From positions 1 to 18,314 of the forward strand of contig JBBRYE010000072.1 in NCBI GenBank assembly GCA_038237895.1: DNA of 18,314 nucleotides, written 5' to 3'. The notes beneath the pieces are model-generated. The model saw nothing but the letters and a program-made list of their open reading frames with translations. It did not search any database and was not told the origin of the DNA. This document shows positions 8,603-15,673 of this stretch, piece after piece (position 1 is the stretch's first letter; the number at the start of each line of letters is the position of its first letter). The stretch is from Pseudopedobacter sp038237895. GTDB lineage: Bacteria > Bacteroidota > Bacteroidia > Sphingobacteriales > Sphingobacteriaceae. Position numbers and translations under genes: made by a program.

Positions 8603-8624
8603 TGTTCAAAGAATTAATTTATTA

Positions 8625-9572
8625 CTACTGCTGCTGTTGCATCTCCACAAACTTTCTATAAGAATTAATAGGAGTATTTTCTAAACCTAAAACTGCTTCA
8701 GTTTGGTCTAATGATGGGAGTGGATCGTTTTCATAAGCTACAGAAACTTTAACTTCTAACCTATGTTTTGATGTTCCTTTGTAGGTTCCTTTTACTGGGC
8801 TGCAATCTACAAAATTACGGCCTACCGCTAGTCTAACATGGGTATCATCTACAATGCAGTTATTGGTTGGATCTAAACCTAACCAACCATAATCTGGCAA
8901 ATAAGCTTCTACCCAAGCATGTGTTGCGCCTTCGCCACGCATTCCGTTTTTATTTGGGCAAATATATCCACTAACATACCTAGCCGGAATTTGCATATAT
9001 CTTAACATTACAGATAGTATGTGCGCAAAATCTTGGCACACGCCCGACTTAATTTTCCAAATCTCTTCAACAGTAGTTTCAACAGTAGTTACTCCTTTAA
9101 TGTATTTAAAATTTTTATAAACATAAGTACAAAGATTTTTTGCTACTTCAAATGGAGAATTTTTTTTGTCTTGAAATGGTTTTATGGCAGCTAATATTTC
9201 TTCTTGAGACTCTACAATTTCTTTTTTCAAAAAATTGATGTAGGGTAATTGATGTGAAATACTTTTAAGTTTTTCCCATTCATCATTTTTAAACATAGAA
9301 GGCTCTGGCATTACCTTTTTCTTTACGTTAACTACAATGATAGATTCTATTTTTAATTGTCTGTGAGATTCTGGATTAGTAAATGTTCCTACTTCATTTC
9401 CATAATAATCATCATAAACATCAATCTTAGGGTCGCTGGTAATTTTTATTTGTTGCTCTACCACTTCCTGCTGATTATCTTTAATGGGATAAAGCATAAT
9501 TTGGTTTGCGCTATCATAAACTAATGATTCGTAAGAATAAAAGGTACTATGATGTATGGTAAATTTTGGCAT
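8625..9572 (-). CDS. Transglutaminase-like cysteine protease/amidase family protein
   Basis: The 315-residue protein has a bacterial transglutaminase-like N-terminal beta domain (about 1-95, starting KFTIHHSTFYSYES) and a papain-like transglutaminase core. The catalytic triad is visible: Cys179 in SGVCQDFAHI, His218 in GATHAWVEAYLPDYGW and Asp234 in LGLDPTNN. Such domains act as peptidases or amidases, less often as cross-linking enzymes. No signal peptide is seen, so it is likely cytosolic. It is the last gene of the ATP-grasp/alpha-E/transglutaminase unit, 21 bp after the alpha-E gene. Known work on this family of neighbourhoods proposes that the ATP-grasp forms amide or peptide bonds and that the transglutaminase-like protein trims or hydrolyses the product; that is inference for this genome. 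The run of Gln residues at the C terminus (MQQQQ) is unremarkable. Confidence 0.92.
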   Translation of the reverse strand: MPKFTIHHSTFYSYESLVYDSANQIMLYPIKDNQQEVVEQQIKITSDPKIDVYDDYYGNEVGTFTNPESHRQLKIESIIVVNVKKKVMPEPSMFKNDEWEKLKSISHQLPYINFLKKEIVESQEEILAAIKPFQDKKNSPFEVAKNLCTYVYKNFKYIKGVTTVETTVEEIWKIKSGVCQDFAHILSVMLRYMQIPARYVSGYICPNKNGMRGEGATHAWVEAYLPDYGWLGLDPTNNCIVDDTHVRLAVGRNFVDCSPVKGTYKGTSKHRLEVKVSVAYENDPLPSLDQTEAVLGLENTPINSYRKFVEMQQQQ

Positions 9573-9593
9573 TAGGTTTAGACTAGGTACTGT

Positions 9594-10529
9594 TTAGTTA
9601 AATGCAAAGTAATAATGATTAAACGCACTTCCGATAGCTAATAATTCTTGTTTTATTTCGTGAAGATACTCTTTCAATCCTTTTTCTTCTAAATCTTTTA
9701 AATCGGAATAACGTATTTGGCTTTCTAATTTGCCAATCATAAAGCTTAATGCTTTGTAAGCTTCACTATTACGGTCTGTTTTTAAGGTCTCAAATGATTG
9801 TTTTAATCTTTTTACAGAGTATATGATAGACCTGGGAAAATGTTCGTTCCAAACAATTTGATGTAAGATATTTCTGGAATCTAAAGCAGAGCGATAACTT
9901 TTTAAGAAAATCTCATAGCCAGAAATGGAAAGTAATAAGTATTTCCAATAAGTTGGGTCTGACCGTTCTTCTAAAGAATAATCTAATTCGCTAAATTTTA
10001 CGTTTAAAATATCAACAGATTGCATAGCCCGTTCTAAATATTTTCCAATATTCATGAAATAATATCCTTCGCCCCTTGCCATTGTTATTTCACAAATGCC
10101 GTAATAATGCATCCCTTGTTTAACCAAATCATCTAAAACCGATATTGGATCTTCTTTTTTAAGTGCAGTAACTAAATCTTTATCCCTGGTTACATGGTAA
10201 TAATCATTAAGGCACTGCCAAAGTTCTTTGGTAACATTATCTTGTACAGATCTTGCGTTTTCTCTGGATTTATTAACCAAGCTGAAAACCGAATTTTTAT
10301 TGAGCTTATCCGTTACCATAAACTCTAAAACCTTGCGCCCTTTGTATTTTGTTTTTTCAATGGTTAGAGGCAGCATATCAGAAAAAATCATGAGTACTGG
10401 CCGCCAACTAAATTGATCAAATTCGTCTTGAGAATAGGCATAATTTACACGCAGTAATCTTATAATGCCATCGCAACGCTCCATATAACGTGACATCCAA
10501 TACAAAGAATTTGCTACTCTACTTAACAT
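9594..10529 (-). CDS. Alpha-E domain protein (DUF403)
   Basis: The 311-residue, almost all-helical protein opens with MLSRVANSLYWMSRYMERCDG, the hallmark start of the alpha-E (DUF403) family. Conserved acidic and aromatic positions recur later (MHYYGICEITMARGEGYYFMNIGKYLERAMQ; DPTYWKYLLLSISGYE). It has no signal peptide or membrane helix. The biochemical role of alpha-E is not established; the family nearly always accompanies the circularly permuted ATP-grasp encoded just upstream and is presumed to act with it. The gap to that gene is 57 bp and contains a low-complexity spacer; the transglutaminase gene follows 21 bp downstream. Confidence 0.92.
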   Translation of the reverse strand: MLSRVANSLYWMSRYMERCDGIIRLLRVNYAYSQDEFDQFSWRPVLMIFSDMLPLTIEKTKYKGRKVLEFMVTDKLNKNSVFSLVNKSRENARSVQDNVTKELWQCLNDYYHVTRDKDLVTALKKEDPISVLDDLVKQGMHYYGICEITMARGEGYYFMNIGKYLERAMQSVDILNVKFSELDYSLEERSDPTYWKYLLLSISGYEIFLKSYRSALDSRNILHQIVWNEHFPRSIIYSVKRLKQSFETLKTDRNSEAYKALSFMIGKLESQIRYSDLKDLEEKGLKEYLHEIKQELLAIGSAFNHYYFAFN

Positions 10530-10540
10530 ATTTTTATTTT

Positions 10541-10594
10541 TATCTGTCCATAGTTAATTATCCATAGACTATTCACAATCCAACCATTAACTAT
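10541..10594. repeat. Degenerate word-repeat spacer with an inverted repeat over the ATP-grasp stop codon
   Basis: The gap between the ATP-grasp and alpha-E genes is made of variants of one short word. Read on the minus strand these include AATAGTTAATGG, AATAGTCTATGG and TTAACTATGGAC. ATAGTTAAT (10550-10558) and ATTAACTAT (10586-10594) form a 9-bp inverted repeat with a 27-nt loop, whose right arm overlaps the ATP-grasp stop codon. Similar word-like spacers are, from memory, common in Bacteroidota intergenic DNA. Confidence 0.5.
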
Positions 10595-12035
10595 TTAATA
10601 CCCAAGTATCTTTACTACCGCCACCTTGAGATGAATTTACAACTAATGACCCTTCTTTTAAGGCTACTCTTGTTAAACCACCTGGCACAATTTCAATTCC
10701 ACCTGTGCCAAAAATTGCAAAAGGCCTAAGATCTATTCTTCGTGGCTGTAGTTTTCCATTTATATAACAGGGTGCGGCAGATAAACTAATAATTGGTTGC
10801 GCTATGAATGACCTAGGGTCTAATAAAACTTCTCTTTTATATTCTTCTATTTCAACCTCTGTGGCAGCGTTTCCAATAATCATCCCATAACCGCCTGATG
10901 CATTTGTTTTTTTAATAACCATATTTTCTATGTTATCAAAAACGTGTTTTCTTTCAGAAACATCATCCATTTTAAAGGTAGGTACATTTTTAAGTATTGG
11001 TTCTTCATTAAGATAGTACTTTATCATATCAGGAACGTAAATGTAAACGGCTTTATCATCCGCTACTCCATTTCCTGGGGCGTTAACAATTGCAACATGC
11101 CCACGCCTGTAAGCCGACATTAAACCTGCAACACCTAGCATACTGCCCGAATTAAATACCAAAGGATCTAAAAATTCATCATCTACACGGCGGTATATTA
11201 CATCTACTCTTTGCAACCCTTCGGTAGTTTTCATAAAAACCCGATGGTTATCTACCACTAAATCTCTTCCCTCTACTAATTCAATTCCCATTAATCTAGC
11301 TAATGTAGAGTGTTCAAAATATGCAGAGTTATATATGCCGGGCGTAAGCATTACAATATTTGGATTTGAATTATGCCTTGGTGATAAAGCCGCTAAACTT
11401 TTATAAAGTAATTGAGGATAATTTGTAACTGTTCTAACCGAGTTTTGGGGAAGTAAATCTGGGAATATACGTTTGGTAATCTCGCGGTTTTCTAACATGT
11501 AAGAAACGCCAGAAGGTGTGCGAAGGTTATCTTCTAAAACATAAAAAGTACCATCAGCATCCCTAATAATATCTATACCAGAAATATGTACAAAAATATC
11601 ATGGGGTACTTTTAAATTATGCATTTCTCGCAAATAATGCTCGCAAGAGTAAATCATATCAATTGGGATAATTTTATCCTTTATGATAAATTGATTAGAG
11701 TAAATATCATTTAAAAAGAGATTTAGAGCCTTTAGTCTTTGTTTAATTCCACTTTCTATATAATTCCATTCTGTTGCAGTTATAATACGCGGCACAACAT
11801 CAAAAGGAAAAATCTTTTCTATTCCTTCATCCCCAGAATAAACGGTAAAAGTAACTCCCTGACTCATGAATAATCTCCTAGCCATTTCCTCTTTTTTGTT
11901 GAGTTCTTCAGCAGGATAATTTTTTAAAAATTCATAAAGTTTTTGGTAAGGGGCTCTGATTTTTTTTCCATTATACATTTCATCATAAAACTCTGTGCTA
12001 GATGTATAACCATTAAATATTTTAGAGGAACCCAT
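10587..12035 (-). CDS. Circularly permuted type 2 ATP-grasp protein (DUF404/DUF407)
   Basis: This 482-residue protein belongs to the circularly permuted ATP-grasp group, predicted ATP-dependent carboxylate-amine ligases. Recognisable segments are FPFDVVPRIITATEWNYIE and GIKQRLKALNLFLNDIY (about 98-131), HISGIDIIRDADGTFYVLEDNLRTPSGVSYMLENR (about 150-184), MLTPGIYNSAYFEHSTLARLMGIELVEGRDLVV (about 228-260), IVNAPGNGVADDKAVYIYVPDMIKYYL, KTNASGGYGMIIG and QPIISLSAAPCYINGKLQPRRIDLRPF. It ends with the family's typical SQGGGSKDTWVL. It is cytosolic and the first gene of a three-gene unit with alpha-E and a transglutaminase-like protein. The natural substrate is unknown. The ATG at 12035 fits the conserved start; I found no TAnnTTTG element in the upstream gap. 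Confidence 0.94.
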   Translation of the reverse strand: MGSSKIFNGYTSSTEFYDEMYNGKKIRAPYQKLYEFLKNYPAEELNKKEEMARRLFMSQGVTFTVYSGDEGIEKIFPFDVVPRIITATEWNYIESGIKQRLKALNLFLNDIYSNQFIIKDKIIPIDMIYSCEHYLREMHNLKVPHDIFVHISGIDIIRDADGTFYVLEDNLRTPSGVSYMLENREITKRIFPDLLPQNSVRTVTNYPQLLYKSLAALSPRHNSNPNIVMLTPGIYNSAYFEHSTLARLMGIELVEGRDLVVDNHRVFMKTTEGLQRVDVIYRRVDDEFLDPLVFNSGSMLGVAGLMSAYRRGHVAIVNAPGNGVADDKAVYIYVPDMIKYYLNEEPILKNVPTFKMDDVSERKHVFDNIENMVIKKTNASGGYGMIIGNAATEVEIEEYKREVLLDPRSFIAQPIISLSAAPCYINGKLQPRRIDLRPFAIFGTGGIEIVPGGLTRVALKEGSLVVNSSQGGGSKDTWVLNS

Positions 12036-12343
12036 GCTTTGAGTAGTTAATGTTAAATTTTTTAAAAGGTATATATAATTTGATAAAACACAAAGAAATT
12101 ATTGCCAAATTTTTATACAGAGGTTAAATAATATCAATTTTTATTAAATTTTTAGTACATTAATTATAAAATGCAAATATTTTGATTCTTAACATGATGT
12201 AAATGATTTAATTATGGTTTAAAATTAATCATCAAAAGCTAACAAGAAAAATTATTTGATTATAAGCTTTTTATAATAAGAAAACAAAAAATCCCCGATT
12301 TTTTAAAATCGGGGATTTATTTCATTTTAAATCAAATTAAATT
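12036..12343. other. 308-bp AT-rich gap upstream of the ATP-grasp operon
   Basis: No gene is seen. It must hold the promoter of the minus-strand ATP-grasp unit, but no consensus -7/-33 pair stands out. It contains the DUF2911 terminator and, at 12259-12277, a 7-bp inverted repeat (ATTATAA/TTATAAT) around GCTTT that may be chance in such AT-rich DNA. Confidence 0.7.
12286..12318 (-). terminator. Rho-independent terminator after the DUF2911 gene
   Basis: AAATCCCCGATTT (from 12289) pairs with AAATCGGGGATTT (to 12318) in a stem of about 13 bp. On the minus strand the stem is followed by TTTTTTG and more T residues. It sits about 25 bp past the DUF2911 stop codon. Confidence 0.88.
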
Positions 12344-13177
12344 TTACTTAATACTATTTAAAACATCTTGATTTAACCTAACATATTCGTCATTTTTAGC
12401 TTCCTTAGCGGCTTCTACTCCTAATTTAGCGGTTTCTGCGGCAGCTTTCTTATCTCCCATTTTTAATTGAATTCTTGCCTTCCATAATTTAAACCAAGGC
12501 GCTTTCATATCAGTTTTTTCAGCTTCGTTAACCCAAGTTAAAGCCTTATTTAAGTCTTTATCATTAGTATAATAATATTGAGCAGCGGCAAAATAGGGTT
12601 TCTTTTCTCCCATCATGGCTTTATCGATATTTGCCATCACTTTAGAATCATAATCAACCATCATTGGTATGCTGATTGCAATGTTTTCCCACATCAAATT
12701 TAGATTCATGCTGCCAGGAGTAACGTTAGAAAACTGCATCGTAAAAGTTTCAGTATTTGGCTTTATCATCATCGGTTTAACCGTAAAACGTAAAAGATCA
12801 TCTCCTTGTTTATAATCATAAGCGCCCCATTGGTCGGCAGTTTTATTTAAGATAATGGTCCATATGTCTTTTTCTGGAATAGTAAATAAAGCATATTTAC
12901 CTGCAGGTACTTTATTACCGGCAATAGAAACTTCATCTGTAAATTCTATAGTTGTTGCATTATTTGCACCAGTACGCCAAACTGCTCCGTAAGATTCTAA
13001 ACCACCAAATATTTTCCTTCCTTTTACATTAGGTCTAAAATAATTTAAGGTTACTTTTCCTAAGCCAAAATCTTGAATAATGGTTTGTCCGGTACTAGGG
13101 TTTGGCATTAATGCTTGTGCATTGGCTACGCTTACCATTACTAGAATCGCTATAATACTTGATAATAATTTTCTCAT
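12344..13177 (-). CDS. Secreted DUF2911 protein with C-terminal helical repeats
   Basis: The 277-residue protein starts with a Sec signal peptide (MRKLLSSIIAILVMVSVANAQA, likely cut after about residue 20). The DUF2911 domain follows (about 25-175), with its typical phrases GKVTLNYFRPNVKGRKIFGGL, VWRTGANNATTIEF, VPAGKYALFTIP and WGAYDYKQGDDLLRF. The remaining 100 residues are helical and TPR-like (ALTWVNEAEKTDMKAPWFKLWKARIQLKMGDKKAAAETAKLG). DUF2911 proteins are widespread in Bacteroidota and predicted to be periplasmic or outer-membrane associated; their function is not known. The gene has its own terminator and a 338-bp gap upstream, so it is probably a single-gene transcript. Confidence 0.92.
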   Translation of the reverse strand: MRKLLSSIIAILVMVSVANAQALMPNPSTGQTIIQDFGLGKVTLNYFRPNVKGRKIFGGLESYGAVWRTGANNATTIEFTDEVSIAGNKVPAGKYALFTIPEKDIWTIILNKTADQWGAYDYKQGDDLLRFTVKPMMIKPNTETFTMQFSNVTPGSMNLNLMWENIAISIPMMVDYDSKVMANIDKAMMGEKKPYFAAAQYYYTNDKDLNKALTWVNEAEKTDMKAPWFKLWKARIQLKMGDKKAAAETAKLGVEAAKEAKNDEYVRLNQDVLNSIK

Positions 13178-13515
13178 AATTTATTTTAATTAAATGGGTT
13201 AAATAGGATTACAGATTTTTTTACAATCGTAATTTTAAAGTTAATATTTTATTTTTGTTAACAATAAGAGCGACATTCTTTTTCGCTCTTAAACATTTTG
13301 CAAGTGCAAAAAAGATAAAGTAAATAGCCCCAAAGAGATGGCTTTGCTAACGTGTTAAAACTCCCAAACAGGAATATTATTTTATGAATTACCACCCGAC
13401 TTAATTTTTCTTAATGCCTTACTTTTAATAAAAGTTTTATTAAAAGTAAACATTAAGCAATGATGGTTCATTAAGATTTGACGTCTAAATAATTAATAAA
13501 AATTTTGCGGTTAGT
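13178..13515. other. 338-bp non-coding gap
   Basis: No gene is seen. The gap contains repeat copy 3 (13257-13368). On the minus strand, TACGATTG (13231-13224) lies about 47 bp before the DUF2911 start and matches TAnnTTTG at seven of eight positions; this is weak promoter evidence. The stretch 13380-13515 is AT-rich and otherwise featureless. Confidence 0.6.
13257..13368 (+). repeat. Dispersed structured repeat, copy 3 (diverged and longer)
   Basis: It shares the words GTTAAC, GCGaCATtCTTTTT, AAAAAGATAAAGT and CGTGTTAAAACtCCCAAA with copy 1 (lower case marks differences), in the same order and orientation. The middle is expanded by about 30 bp and carries its own hairpins: TAAGAGCGA (13265-13273) with TCGCTCTTA (13283-13291), and TTTTGC (13296-13301) with GCAAAA (13306-13311). 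The CTTTTT/AAAAAG arms of the core stem are still present. Confidence 0.7.
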
Positions 13516-13986
13516 TTAAACAAAAACTTCTTTTGGATTGAAATTAATGTTTTCAATTGAAATATCTTTCAGCAAACTATCTTCCAAACTTTTAGCCCAA
13601 GTTTTAAGGTACAAAACCACATCATTCTTTTTATTATGTTTTAAATAGCGTTGTTCTAGTGGTAAATGTTTTAAAATATTTTGGTCAGATAGTTTTTCTA
13701 AATGCGATAAGTCATTTCTGGTAAAGCCAAAATCTAACATTTCATCAATAATATGGTCTATTGGTAAACCACTGGTAGGGCAATAATCTATCAATTGTTC
13801 GTTCCAATCTCCATGTCTTCTCATTGCAGATTTATGAATTTCGGCTTTATCTTTATTGGTAATTACTTGGGCTAAATTACCACAATTACAACTTCCCATA
13901 TGTCCCCATTGGTATTTAGATCCATTTTCTAAATTGTTAGCTGTTTTTTTTAATGCTTGTATAATTTCTAATGATGCTGTTGCCAT
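13516..13986 (-). CDS. Conserved small cytosolic protein, function unknown
   Basis: I recognise this 156-residue protein only as a Bacteroidota-type conserved hypothetical. It has no signal peptide or membrane segment. The N-terminal region is helical (SLEIIQALKKTANNLENG) and leads to a striking YQWGHMGSCNCGNLAQV at about 25-41. With Cys69 in DYCPTSGLPIDHII and nearby His residues (His29, His51, His58), Cys33 and Cys35 could form a metal site; this is inference from composition. The rest is helical and charged. The start at 13986 is preceded at 13987-14001 by a perfect inverted repeat, AATTGTT-T-AACAATT. It lies downstream of a terminator and is probably transcribed separately from the DUF3570 cluster. 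Confidence 0.8.
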   Translation of the reverse strand: MATASLEIIQALKKTANNLENGSKYQWGHMGSCNCGNLAQVITNKDKAEIHKSAMRRHGDWNEQLIDYCPTSGLPIDHIIDEMLDFGFTRNDLSHLEKLSDQNILKHLPLEQRYLKHNKKNDVVLYLKTWAKSLEDSLLKDISIENINFNPKEVFV

Positions 13987-14044
13987 AATTGTTTAACAAT
14001 TTAACATTTAAAAAGTTTAAACGTTTATAATAGTTTTATTTAAC

Positions 14045-14077
14045 AAAAAAAGCTATCATTTTTTAAAACGATAGCTT
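14045..14077 (-). terminator. Rho-independent terminator after the DUF3570 gene
   Basis: AAGCTATC (14050-14057) pairs with GATAGCTT (14070-14077), with further T-A pairs inside. On the minus strand the stem runs into TTTTTT. It lies about 20 bp past the DUF3570 stop and marks the end of the redox cluster transcript. Confidence 0.85.
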
Positions 14078-14097
14078 AATTTTAAAATTACCAGTTT

Positions 14098-15300
14098 TTA
14101 CTTAAACCTTAAGTTCATACTTACAATGTTTGAGTTTAAACCATTAGTTCTTGTATAATGACCGTACCTTATTTCAATCGTAGAGACCCTAGAAATACCC
14201 AAAACTCCGGCTGGTGGAGCAAACCTAATTCCTGAACCATAATAATTACTATTAAATTTAGATAAATCGTAATCACTGGTATAAAATTGTTCATTTGCGG
14301 TATGCTTCCCATAAGCTGCAAAATAATCTGCAGTTGTTTGCTGATAATACCTATAAAACGGACTTATAGATGCAAAAGGAGTGAGCTTTATAGCAGTTTC
14401 TAATTCTGCAGTTTGAGATTTAATTCCCCAATCATCTGTATAGTACCTAAAAAATGATCTAAACACTATATTATCACCTAAAAAATAATTTAATCTTGCG
14501 CCAATTGGTAACTTTAACCTGTTATCTGGTAAAAATTCTGCAAGTTCTTTATTATTGGTAAAATAAACTCTTTGATAACGGGTGGCTAACAATCCTTTTT
14601 GATATGCGGGTTCTATCATTAACATCGCCTGAAAACTCTTTGTAAAAATATGCGATAAACTAAATGCACCACTAAAGGAGTTTCTTGGCGCACTATCATT
14701 TTGTTGATATCCTGGACCTCCATTATTGTCGGGACGAATTTCATAAGGTAAAATCACCTTCCAAGTATCAAAAAAAGCTTTTAGCTTAATATCTACATCT
14801 GTATTTTTATCTTTTGAAGATTTAGAGTAATGTAATCCTCCACCAACTGAGGTATAATCAAACTCGTTTGAAGCCGAAACATCAAAACCAAAACTACGTC
14901 CCTTTTGCTCATTCGCAATATCCCAACTTAAAGAAGGGTAAACCCTAACATCTGAATAAGAAGGACCTGTTCTTGCACTTATTTCAATATTTGCAGAAGA
15001 AGCAGATGTATAAGTATCCACGCCAAGTTCAAAATTGTAAGTATGCTTTAATCCCGTTTTACCGTAACGCGAGAGTTGTAAATCAAAAGTGTTCGAGAAA
15101 TCTGTCAATTTCTCTGTACCAATTCCTCCTGTAACGGCAGAGTTATTTCCATCTTGATGGTAGTAACTGTTAACCAAATCGGCTTGCTCAAATTTTAATT
15201 TGCGCTTTTCATAAGGTATAGAATCTTTTTTTATGGCTTGTGCAAAACTTGCAGCAATACCTAAATAAAGTGCCACAATGGTTAATGAAATATATTTCAT
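14098..15300 (-). CDS. DUF3570 family outer-membrane beta-barrel-like protein
   Basis: The 400-residue protein has a Sec signal peptide (MKYISLTIVALYLGIAASFAQA). The mature part begins with the family phrase VNSYYHQDGNNSAVTGGIGTEKL (about 45-66) and then shows many alternating-hydrophobic strands separated by polar turns (NTFDLQLSRYG, SFGFDVSASNEFDYTSVGGGLHYSKS, VFRSFFRYYTDDWGI, GSGIRFAPPAG). It ends in an aromatic strand, VSMNLRFK, as expected for a barrel. It is therefore predicted to sit in the outer membrane. DUF3570 genes are typically found beside DUF4266 and ApbE genes, as here. Neither channel activity nor enzyme activity is established. A repeat element, not coding sequence, fills the 136-bp gap to the DUF4266 gene. 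Confidence 0.9.
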   Translation of the reverse strand: MKYISLTIVALYLGIAASFAQAIKKDSIPYEKRKLKFEQADLVNSYYHQDGNNSAVTGGIGTEKLTDFSNTFDLQLSRYGKTGLKHTYNFELGVDTYTSASSANIEISARTGPSYSDVRVYPSLSWDIANEQKGRSFGFDVSASNEFDYTSVGGGLHYSKSSKDKNTDVDIKLKAFFDTWKVILPYEIRPDNNGGPGYQQNDSAPRNSFSGAFSLSHIFTKSFQAMLMIEPAYQKGLLATRYQRVYFTNNKELAEFLPDNRLKLPIGARLNYFLGDNIVFRSFFRYYTDDWGIKSQTAELETAIKLTPFASISPFYRYYQQTTADYFAAYGKHTANEQFYTSDYDLSKFNSNYYGSGIRFAPPAGVLGISRVSTIEIRYGHYTRTNGLNSNIVSMNLRFK

Positions 15301-15354
15301 TTGAATATTTAAATTTGATTTGAGCTTTCTTAAAAATAAATTTGATGATAATTA

Positions 15355-15434
15355 TTTGGGCGTTTTTACACGCTTTACACTGTATCTTTTTTCTGAAAAT
15401 GAAAAAAGGATGCCGCTTCAATCCTTAACGCAAA
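15355..15434 (-). repeat. Dispersed structured repeat, copy 2
   Basis: Read on the minus strand it is TTGCGTTAAGGATTGAAGC, GGCATC, the hairpin arms CTTTTTTC/GAAAAAAG (15408-15401 with 15393-15386) around a 7-base loop, then ATACAGTGTAAAGCGTG and TAAAAACGCCCAAA. It aligns with copy 1 over almost the whole element. The stem differs from copy 1 (TC/GA in place of GGC/GCC) but still pairs perfectly. It begins 2 bp beyond the DUF4266 stop codon. Confidence 0.85.
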
Positions 15435-15436
15435 AC

Positions 15437-15673
15437 CTAATTACAGCCGCAACCGCCGCCACTTTTGCCACCATTTGCACCGGAAGAACCTTCACGGTAA
15501 AGCTGAAAATTTTGTTCAAATTTTTCTGCCCTTCTTGCACCTAGTTCCATCTCTGCATCTTTTAGTTTAATTTTATTATAAGCTTTTACACTGCTGCAAG
15601 AGCTAAATGCAGCAAGCGAAAATGCTAAAATTGCAAAAGGTATTAATTTTTTTATTTTATAAGTTTTAGGCAT
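15437..15673 (-). CDS. DUF4266 mini-lipoprotein with C-terminal GGGCGCN
   Basis: The 78-residue precursor has a basic start, a hydrophobic helix (LIPFAILAFSLAAFSS) and a lipidation site at Cys26 in FSSC-SS, leaving a mature lipoprotein of about 53 residues. The mature part runs through a charged helix (AYNKIKLKDAEMELGARRAEKFEQNF) to LYREGSSGANGGKSGGGCGCN at the very C terminus. This tail identifies DUF4266. Cys75 and Cys77 in the glycine-rich tail could bind metal or form a disulfide or other modification; nothing proves which. No acidic residues follow Cys26, so surface export is not suggested. Its ATG overlaps the ApbE stop by 8 bp (ATGCCTAA), which indicates translational coupling. Confidence 0.88.
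   Translation of the reverse strand: MPKTYKIKKLIPFAILAFSLAAFSSCSSVKAYNKIKLKDAEMELGARRAEKFEQNFQLYREGSSGANGGKSGGGCGCN

Larger units (their letters stand above)
8126..8624. other. 499-bp non-coding gap between convergent genes
   Basis: No credible gene is seen here. The gap holds the dxs terminator, a second hairpin followed by T residues, one copy of the dispersed structured repeat, and a hairpin-forming stretch close to the transglutaminase stop codon. These are listed separately. Confidence 0.8.

Noticed and set aside
9060..9095. Short tandem repeat (CAACAGTAGTTT) inside the transglutaminase gene
   Set aside because: It encodes the natural-looking TTVETTVEE stretch; two short copies are not a meaningful repeat array.
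8433..15434. CRISPR array or insertion sequence as an explanation for the repeats
   Set aside because: The copies are few, far apart, in both orientations, without regular spacers and without a transposase gene or target-site duplications that I can see.
15320..15544. 74-codon plus-strand open frame
   Set aside because: It overlaps repeat copy 2 and the antisense of the DUF4266 gene and has no protein-like features of its own.
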